NCBI RefSeq assembly: GCF_000150275.1
Contig: NW_002060963.1
Location: 591,262 to 655,261 of the forward strand
Length of the DNA: 64,000 bases
DNA from: Trichoplax adhaerens
Taxonomy: Eukaryota; Placozoa; Uniplacotomia; Trichoplacea; Trichoplacidae
Direction: 5' to 3'
The notes below the pieces were generated by a model. The model saw nothing but the letters and a program-made list of their open reading frames with translations, was not told the origin of the DNA and searched no databases. How positions within the stretch are numbered: position 1 is the first letter of the stretch; each line of letters starts with the position of its first letter. The translations under genes were made by a program, and so were the position numbers. Below, in pieces: positions 55,641 through 64,000 of the stretch.

Positions 55641-58600
55641 TAGAATTATTCACTGGATGGCTATTAACTTATTAGAGTAAATGGATGACAATAACTCTCT
55701 TTTCTTTGCTCCTGAATCATCCTAAAATCTCTAATACACTCAAGAGTCTTGAAAACTATAGTATTGAAATAATTATTAGTTCTTCTTTGCGGCTAAAATG
55801 GTTATTGCTTTTTTATTTTTGTTCCATGTTTAAGAAAGTAAACTTGATCTATTAGATAAGTATTTCGATTGTGCTTTTATGACATTTACTCTTTCCTTCC
55901 TTCATTTCTGCTGGCAAGGCGGCATTGCTTTCTTATTGAGGATTGATAATTTGATATTCCAATAGGCATTTAGATGGATTACCTGCTAATTTAAATGAAA
56001 CGTTGACATTGGTCGATTTTGACTTTTAATCGTGATTATTATGATAATACCCAAAGTCTGTGCTCCATTACTTTTACATTTTAGCCATCAAGGTGAATAA
56101 CGTAATCTTAAACATGCAGACTATATTTGCTACTATGGGCTTAAAAATATACTATAGTGTGGTAGTTCTAGCCCTCCCAGTATCTAGCGAGACTCAAAAG
56201 CAATTCTTTGAGATTTTGTAATATTTTATAATCATCTAAGTAACTAATAACAACCTCTAACATTATTTACGTAGACATCAATGTTTTTCTTCAGGCATTC
56301 AAGGTTATGGACTTGATCGCTAATGTATATCACTGCGTGAGTTTAGGTGCGACCTTGCGTTACCTTGCAATTAATATAATATTTCTATTTCTAGTGAGAA
56401 TCAAAGTGAGTGCAATCTAGCAGTATCGGCACTTTCAATTACCAATGTCTTTAACGACAAGTTACTGGCTAGGGAGACTATTAATGCTTGATCAGCTCTA
56501 TCGAGAAACTAACAATGAGTATATCATGATTCCATGATTCGATTTAACATTTCGAATCTTAATGGCAATTGCAGGAATAATTAGCCTATCAAATCTTGCT
56601 ATAATCTTGATATGTTGTGAACGATATTCTTCTTGCTGATTTCTATTTTCTATAATCAAGAAATAAAATCTTATTCACAATTAAAAAATCATCTTATGCT
56701 CTATTTATACTAAGAAGTAGGGATAAAATTGCTATCATAACTGATAGAATTGATATGGTCATTATTACGAGAAAATTAACGGTCTTGTTTGTTTTACTTT
56801 AGCAGCTGCTAAAAAAATTAAAATTGGATTTCAATAATCAAATTACTCTCAATTTGTCCATTTGTTGTAATGCCATTCATTATAATATACAGATAAATAT
56901 GTATAGTATGCAAAAGCAGATTTATATGATAAGAATTAATGTAAAGGAAATCATTAATATTTTATCATGATTGTAATGAAATAATGATGGGCCAGTGACG
57001 TCAGAATTGGGAACGTTTTGTAATTTTTTTTTCTTCTCTATCACAAATATAATTATAAATGTTTTATTACATAAATCATCATGATAGCAATTACGCAGAT
57101 GGTATTCCATCATTTTATATAAATTATTGGAATTATCCTTTATCAACTATTTCTGTGAGAGAATAAGTTGGAAAAATTCACTCTAAAAAAATGACGGAGA
57201 GCATCCATTTAATATGAATAAGAAAATTCGTAATCGTAAGTAGAATAGTTTAATTGATCTTTATTAGAAGTATTTGCTTCTGAAGTAAGAAAATAACTCT
57301 TAGCCATCGTTTATGAGCATTGGGAAATATCTATAGTTAGGTATTCCTATTCCAACGATTTCTAAAAGTAAGATCTTTGATGCTGTTGTTAAAGGGCTCA
57401 AATAGTAGTCGAGATATCGATTTAGCAGTCGATTGCAATATACTACCCAATCTTTAATAGAATTATTTGCATATAAATAAAAAAATAACTTATGTCCATC
57501 ATTAATAGATGTTGAAAACACTTTTACAGCTTTCTTGTTGATGGACACTAGTAGTCATTTGGAGATGATTTTTCTTCATTTATTTTATTATTACAGTTTT
57601 TAAAAATGGGCCTATCGTTTGGTAGTGCAGCATAGGTCTTTCTCTAATATTAAAGCCAAAGATTTTTTTATACTGATTTTATTAATAAGATCAAACAACC
57701 GTACGCTGCAAAGAATTATTTTTTAATGTTAATAGAAGCCATAGAAGATGATTGTCCTCATTCAGTAGTTAAATTGGGTCTTTAGTTTAGTTAGTTTAAG
57801 TGGACCTTATGTATGATTTTGGAGAGAAAGTTCTGCAAGGAATGCAGACATTCAAATTTTTTTTGATTCTTTAGAGCTGTTAAGAATCGATTTCCTGACC
57901 ATTTGCTGTAACTGTTAAGTGCCAAGAACGGAACTGTATAATTCTTCACAATTTACTGCTTACAATTTGTGAATATTAATGCCAGACACAACGTAATTAA
58001 TTTTTTCTTTTGTTTTATTTTTAATGACAAATATAAGAAATATGAAATTCATTTGGTTATGCATAATTTGCCCTAAATTAATGTGTTGTATGAGAGCAGC
58101 GCAAGTAAACGGTAATAAAGTAAATTCAAAGGAAAGCAATTAGGTACCATATCGATTAACTAGTTCGAGGATAAAAATTATTGGTAACCACTCTCGACTA
58201 ACGATGACGGCAAATAAATAGACTGGATGAATGAATTGTTTCTATCATCAATACTGAATAAGCAAGATTAAATTTTATGACCATTAAATTTATCCATTTT
58301 ATAGAATACAACTGTAAAGGCATACACAAAAGTATAATGTTTGATTTAAAGCTTCTCTCTTCTATAATTCAGTTTGCAGCAGCTATAAACGCTAGCTATA
58401 GCAATATCACATAGGTTAAAAAGAATCTTTGCATTTGTATTACTCGCTATAACTATTGTACAACTAACATTGGTATCTCTTGATTTAGTTAGCAACAGCC
58501 ATTCTTCAAGCCAAGGAATCAATTTTTACTGATTGAAGAATATTCCGCCCTATCATTGGTGCTAAAATCTATAGTAAGCCATTGAGACTATGATTAAGTT

Positions 58601-59916
58601 ATTTTCATTATCAAAGATCGACATTATTTCAGCTTAATATTATCGATTACCTCGAAGGAAAATCAACTTAGAAGTAAAAGCATTGATATTTTAGACATCC
58701 AATTAATCATCTTGCGAGCGAAAACACTGTTACCACGTTGAAGTCTTCCAGCTAAATAAAAAAGCTCAAGCCTTTCGAACAGCCGATCCTTCGAAATCAA
58801 TAGATTTAACCAAAAATCTTGCCGTTATTATTATTCAATAGAAGATTTAATCTATGCTATTGAATAATTTCGATTACATTTCTTCTTTAGCTGTATTTTA
58901 GAAGCAAGAATTTGAGCATTACTAGTTCCATCCTTGGAAATAGTCCATGTCATAGAATTAATCAGTTTTTACTAAGTATCTTAACACTATTTCTATTCAA
59001 ATTTGAGAAACAATTAGATTCAATCAATAATTTCCTATATTCAATCGACGTAATACCTCTTCAGTCAGATTGATTTAAAATAATTTACTGGATTTTTTGT
59101 ATCTTTTACTCAAGATTGCATATCAATTATTCAAGCCATATTAATAACCACAGAAAGAATTTTTTCATCTTTCATTAATTATCATCATCAATCTTTTACT
59201 ATTGTATTATTTGTGTAGGCAAGCCTACTATCAAATAGACTACTCATAGCATCAAGGCAACTGTGATTATACGAGAGCATTAAGCCAGAGCAAGATTAAA
59301 GCAAGATCGAAAATCTCTTCTTCGCATCGAATTGAAACGAAAAAGATAGAGCTCTATTTATGTTTCTTCTTTGGCTCATGAATTTATCATACGACCTTCA
59401 ACTATAAGCAAAATTCAGGAGCTGTTTTTCCATCAACAATTCAATAGTTGAGCAAATTAAAGTGGAAAAGGCCATTTTAATGACAAGATCCGTATTCATT
59501 AAAGCTTTATAACCATTCTTTCTCTCTCGAGAAAAATAATTATATTTATTCTCCGTTCGAAAAAGGATTTAGATCAATTGCCTAGCAGTCATATATCCAA
59601 TTTTAGTTTGAAAAATCATTCAAGGCATTCAATTGGGTCTATATACGTATTAAATAAAGCCTTAAAGCCTTTAGAGACAATATTTCAATAGAGGAAACAA
59701 CATACACTCCAGTATTACGAAGAATTTCATTAATAATTTAGCAGCTATTTATCTTTACTGACAAGGAGCGAATTGAACTAGTTAATTACATTTTAGCCGT
59801 TAATTGATCAATATTTCGAGAGAATTATTATTTCTTCAACGGGCGTCATTCGAATAAACTAATATAGCCTTTCCTACAATATTCCAGCCATCTAGAACTC
59901 TTACTACAGCTACAAC
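55641..59916. other. Long intergenic stretch upstream of the GPCR gene
   Basis: About 4.3 kb. Minus-strand ORFs at 56922-57146 and 57300-57548 carry no recognisable domain. A 5' untranslated exon of the GPCR could end at the CTACAG about 8 bp before its ATG, but this is a guess. Confidence 0.35.
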
Positions 59917-60897
59917 ATGAGTGACAATAATCAAGTATCAGCTAGCAATATAGTCTGGATTATTATTGGAGCTCTGACATTAATAACCAATAGTGTAATC
60001 TTAGCTTTCCTCCTATCTCAACGCTCACTACGGAGACCACCTTACATCGCGTTATATAGTCTGTTAATTAATGATATTGCCTTTGCAGTGGCCTACGTCC
60101 TGCCATACTATTCCAACAGACCTTTACAACTTGAAATCCCTAATTGGTGTATCCTCCTGCCGCGTATTGGTCAATCGTTATTTCTGAATATGGCTTTGCA
60201 TATATGTTTCTTAGCTATGATACGTAGTATCCAAATTAATCGGCCATTTAGAGCGATTGAAATTGTTACAAGAAGGAACGTATTAAGTATCTGCACAATC
60301 CTATGGTTATGCTCACTATTGCTGGTATTTATATCAGCGATTAATGTTGATCGCCTACAAATAGAGCATAACCATACGCTAAACTGTAGCCAACAGTTTA
60401 TCATCACCAACGATATTGAGCTAACGTATAGCTTAATAATCTTGACGATTTCCTTGTTTGTATTGCTGTTCTTGTGTGCAGTTTATTACCGAATATTAGC
60501 GGTGATAGATTATCATATGAAAAAAACTGCGCTTAGATCATCCATGACGGACATAACTATCAAAGATAGGATTAGTAAATTTATAAATAAGCGTAAAGCA
60601 GTGCGGCAGGCTCTTTGTGTTTTTAGTTTATACCTTATATTTTTGGGGCCTTTCTTAATCACATTAGGTCTGTCTTATATTAAGCCGTTATACAATGCGG
60701 TCATGACAGTTTATCCGAGTTTTCGTTTCTTGGCCTTTTGCTATCCTATAGTTTTACCTTTTATCTATATTGCATTTGATAATGAAATTCGCAATGCTAT
60801 TTATAAGCGTGTCAGTCGAAAATCGGATAATCAAAATACTCCAACTACTGATCAGACTCTCAATGAGTGTAATTTAACCAATATTCTCTCTTATTAG
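59917..60897 (+). CDS. Class A (rhodopsin-like) G-protein-coupled receptor, 326 aa, single exon
   Basis: Seven hydrophobic segments lie at about residues 12-34, 44-65, 79-103, 124-143, 170-194, 228-252 and 264-287. Class A landmarks are present: N25 in TM1, D53 in TM2 (LLINDIAF), C78 before TM3 pairing with C157 in loop 2, R103 at the cytoplasmic end of TM3, W130 in TM4, Y190/Y191 at the end of TM5, P245 in TM6 and P281-x-x-Y284 in TM7. Deviations are I-R-S in place of D/E-R-Y, FLGP in place of CWxP, and LPFIY in place of NPxxY. Possible N-glycosylation sites (NHT and NCS) lie in loop 2, with none at the short N-terminus. A helix-8-like DNEIRNAIYK follows TM7. The receptor presumably couples to G proteins at the plasma membrane; the ligand cannot be told. 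A polyadenylation signal may be the AATAAA near 61476. Confidence 0.85.
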   Translation: MSDNNQVSASNIVWIIIGALTLITNSVILAFLLSQRSLRRPPYIALYSLLINDIAFAVAYVLPYYSNRPLQLEIPNWCILLPRIGQSLFLNMALHICFLAMIRSIQINRPFRAIEIVTRRNVLSICTILWLCSLLLVFISAINVDRLQIEHNHTLNCSQQFIITNDIELTYSLIILTISLFVLLFLCAVYYRILAVIDYHMKKTALRSSMTDITIKDRISKFINKRKAVRQALCVFSLYLIFLGPFLITLGLSYIKPLYNAVMTVYPSFRFLAFCYPIVLPFIYIAFDNEIRNAIYKRVSRKSDNQNTPTTDQTLNECNLTNILSY

Positions 60898-62884
60898 CTT
60901 CTCTTTATATCCACTATTAGTCATACGTATCAAGGATAACCATATTATCCTATCTTCAATCATAACTACAATGGATGGTAGTATGAACCATTATTCATAT
61001 TTCGTAACTGCATTAAACTAATGCTGAACTATTATAATATTTGCTAGACTGTTAACCGACAAACTGCTACACTATTCTATCACCTCTACCGGCGGTTTGA
61101 TGTATGACTTAGTCAATACTAATTTTATATTTACTTATTCGATATTGTTAACTTATCGTACGATTTATTGTACACTATACTTACTTATCTATGCGGTGAA
61201 GAAGATATTAGTGATTACTCTCAGTATCATACAATCGTAAAATTCTTTGTAAATAACATCGATCAGTCTTTCGCTTCTGCAAAGACCAAAGTTGCTATAT
61301 TAGCGAGTAACGACTGATGCGAAACTAAATTTCGGTTGTATGGAAATGTGGTAATAACATCAGAATGAGGATTTAGATGATTCTAATTATGTACGTATTA
61401 CTGATACCTCGAATCTGAATATTACGAAATCTTTCATGAAATAATACTATACAAATTGACTATGTATACCTTCAATAAAATTTTTGCCTTATGCTGCATA
61501 AAGGGCTTTGTAGTGTACTATATTTAAATGCGAGGTATAATTTTGCAAACAACACTCGAAAGCAAAAGGTAAAATAGACGTTAATTAGGTTTTACGTAAA
61601 ATAAATTTATTGTTTTAAATTGGAATGCATATTAAATCGATATGTTCTGGTTAATGGCACTACAGAATCAATCAAATTGTTGTAAAAATCTACAGATACG
61701 TTTTAGTTGGATAATTTATTATTTGAATAATTGTTCCGAGATCTATCATTCAGGAATTTACGAGTACACGTACCATAATATAGTTAATTCTGCTAAAATT
61801 GCAGGCCAGATTATCTAAAATTGTAAAATATGCGTATAATCAAAAGCAGTCGCAAATCTCCTAGTGTACAACTTAGGAAGTTATAAATTACAAATTCCAT
61901 AATAAACTTAAGCTACTAACATTCGCCACTAAATGACTTATGATGATCATGATGCCTATCAACTCTGCAAACAAGCAAATCAATGACTGAACATATACAG
62001 GAAGCCACTACGAATAGTTAGTTTAATCTAATACTTTATTGTATAGCTGTAATCCAAGTTGCATATTGCCACGTAATTAATTAACTACCGATTACTTAAC
62101 TATGATCCTGCTACTATGAATTTACTTCCCCAAAATCACAAATCCTCTCCAGTATAGACAACCTCACTCGACTTAAGCAAAACAGTAAAGTTGCAACCCT
62201 TCTGGTAACTATCGATTCCATTCTAGGCTTAAAATAAAACAGTTACCTGTGAATAGCACGCTTACTAGGTGTACTGAAATTCTAAAGTTAGACCGCATAA
62301 GTTGGAATTTAGCAATGAGTGAGGATCATTCCACTACGTTTAAATTCTTCGTATTTCGTAGGACTCATTATTTCATTAATAGCTAATACTGAAGACTTGT
62401 AGATGGTTACCAGATAATTTATTAAATAGTACCATATTAAATGAAAGCAAATTAAAAACAAGAATTAAAATTAATGAATTTAAGCTGAAACTGAAACAGT
62501 ATCACTTAACCTATTCAATCAAGTGTAATACCGCTAATCACCAACACTTCAAAGCAACATTCGGATAAAGTAAAATATCACGCTAGGTATGAAGACATTA
62601 TCAGATACGAACATAGTATAGGAGAGGACATGACAGACAACAAAAATATCTTAAGAAAGATACCTTGACTCAATTAAATCAGACCGCAATTAAAAAGATA
62701 CTGAGAGCGAACTAACTTAGCTACTGCTACTATGGCTTTTACGGCCGGATAAACACATTTGTGACCAGCACTTGATTACGTACGTACAGGCGATAGAAAT
62801 TCTCATCAAGCTAATTAAACCATACTAAAAGTTAACATCAGCGGTAATCATTAATGTTGAGCAACTACACAAATAACAAACACG
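60898..62884. other. Intergenic between the GPCR and the M28B gene (convergent 3' ends)
   Basis: About 2 kb holding the 3' flanks of both genes. No other gene or repeat was recognised. Confidence 0.4.
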
Positions 62885-63912
62885 TTAAGGAGTAAAGCTA
62901 AGAGATTTTGATGCAGCTTGAACGTGGAAGACAACAATCGCAACTTGTTGCTCTACTTCACCCCAATTACCATTAGTTTGAGCCATGAAAAATGAATCGG
63001 TAATACCGGGAAATTTAGCTCCTCCATAAGTATTGAACATACTTGGAGCGAAAAGGATGTGTTTCTTAAGAGGTCGGCCTGGTAATCCAGCTGGATTAAT
63101 GAAAGTTTTGTCCAGTTGCATTAATCTATTATTGACGCGTCTCCTAAGCCAAGGTCTACAAAATATACGCAATGTTTACATTGTTTAAGCTGAACGTTTT
63201 ACATTTTAAAAGTACTGAGAAATTAATTCGGTGAAATCAATACAGAAATCCATTATTGTATTTTACGTTTAAACTTACTGGTCTTCCCTTATCGTCTTAA
63301 TAAAGTTAGAGAATGTATTAGCTGCAACGGTGAAATTATTGATTGCAGATCTCAAGTTATCTACATTTAAAGACACGCAAAAAAGTGATTTCTACGGTTA
63401 TTAGATGGCAAAAACACCAAGTTGTATTTCGAAGCTAAATCACCATGGATATATAATGTCAATTATAAATTATTACCTAGCTTGATGTTACGTGCGTTTA
63501 AGTTGGCTTCGTACGCACTAGCTAACTGGTTAAAATAAAGTGTTAAGGTTTTAGCATATTCAGTCACACTCATACGAAGGATTGGATCGTCAGCTTGAGC
63601 TAAAGCCAAATTGCAACAAACTCGGGCTCCAGCTAAATGGTATTTAAAGTCAGGATCGATAGTCTTCTTTAGGTAATCGTAAGTATCATAAATAGTATGA
63701 TAGGCTGGATAGGAAGAAACTGGGTAGTAACCCTGCATTTAAAGACGAAAAAGACAAGAAATAAAATTTTGATATAGCGAAGACAATATCTGAATGCAAT
63801 GTGATTATAACTTCGACTTACGCTATCGAAGTCGTAGCTAAAATCTACAGATGACACTCCGATTCGTTGCATAAATGGTGCATAATCACTTCCAGCTCCC
63901 AAGCTTCCAACG
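62885..63912 (-). CDS. Glutamate carboxypeptidase II-like (M28B) metallopeptidase, last four exons (partial gene)
   Basis: Four exons with GT-AG junctions join in frame: 63912-63822, 63732-63477, 63360-63279 and 63155-62885 (stop included). Introns are 89, 116 and 123 bp. The product matches the C-terminal part of GCPII/PSMA and NAALADase-like proteins: LGAGSDYAPFMQRIGV, then YPAYHTIYDTYDYL, which carries the His equivalent to a zinc ligand, then DPDFKYHLAGARV. The helical dimerisation region (AINNFTVAANTF) and the signature end (NRLMQLDKTFINPAGLPGR, FPGITDSFF, WGEVEQQVAIVVFHVQAA) follow. These enzymes are usually type II membrane or secreted di-zinc peptidases of about 700-750 residues; about 233 are seen here and the rest lies beyond the right edge. 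The Lys before the conserved Tyr in the S1' pocket of human GCPII appears to be Thr (NTYGG), and the Arg patch is not recognisable. C-terminal glutamate specificity is therefore doubtful. Confidence 0.85.
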
Positions 63913-64000
63913 CTTTAGCATAAAGAGAAGTAGTTAGTTTCCATTCCTCATTTGTATACAATACCAAGCTATAAAGACTAGATCAATGATAGCATCCGAT
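63913..64000 (-). other. Intron or upstream coding sequence of the M28B gene at the window edge
   Basis: The acceptor (GCTAAAG) for the first visible exon ends at 63913. The remaining 88 bases show no match to the family and are probably intronic, though the edge may touch the previous exon. Confidence 0.4.

Noticed and set aside
56996-57003. Perfect CRE-type palindrome TGACGTCA
   Set aside because: About one such 8-mer is expected by chance in a window of this size, and no gene starts nearby.

Overview
The window is AT-rich, gene-poor eukaryotic nuclear DNA. Three lines of evidence point to an animal: a single-exon class A GPCR, a glutamate-carboxypeptidase-II-like (M28B) gene split by short GT-AG introns of about 90-125 bp, and long non-coding stretches full of diverged tandem repeats. 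An early-branching metazoan, possibly a placozoan (Trichoplax/Hoilungia type), would fit, but this is inference; no marker in the window fixes the species.

Layout. (1) 0.6-37 kb, all on the + strand: a tandem array of one intronless gene family. Each full-length member has an N-terminal F-box, a conserved middle built of ankyrin-like units, and a C-terminal canonical ankyrin repeat followed by a short Cys-containing tail. Three copies are intact (687-2813, 15320-17494, 22571-24631). One is full length but broken by a frameshift (8831-10952). At least eight are pseudogene fragments in every stage of decay (about 3.3, 4.6, 5.8-6.7, 12.0, 13.0, 17.9, 21.3 and 35.1-36.9 kb). A short GATC-centred motif recurs upstream of most copies, including dead ones. 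Three copies of a 276-294 bp MITE-like element and several local satellites lie in and next to the array. (2) 26.4-28.2 kb: a tandem duplication of about 970 bp. (3) 29.8-30.1 kb: a small gene for a predicted secreted, acidic, cysteine-containing propeptide. (4) 30.3-33.7 kb: a satellite of about ten monomers, mostly around 365 bp. (5) 37.4-59.9 kb: no convincing genes, but many diverged tandem repeats with 70-370 bp units and one possible NHL-repeat relic. (6) 59.9-60.9 kb: the GPCR. (7) 62.9-63.9 kb, minus strand: the last four exons of the M28B gene, which runs off the right edge.

The most notable system is the F-box/ankyrin array. F-box proteins usually recruit substrates to SCF ubiquitin ligases through a separate binding domain. 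Here that domain would be the ankyrin-like body. A tandem, single-orientation, birth-and-death cluster suggests a fast-evolving recognition repertoire, but no substrate or immune role can be read from the sequence.
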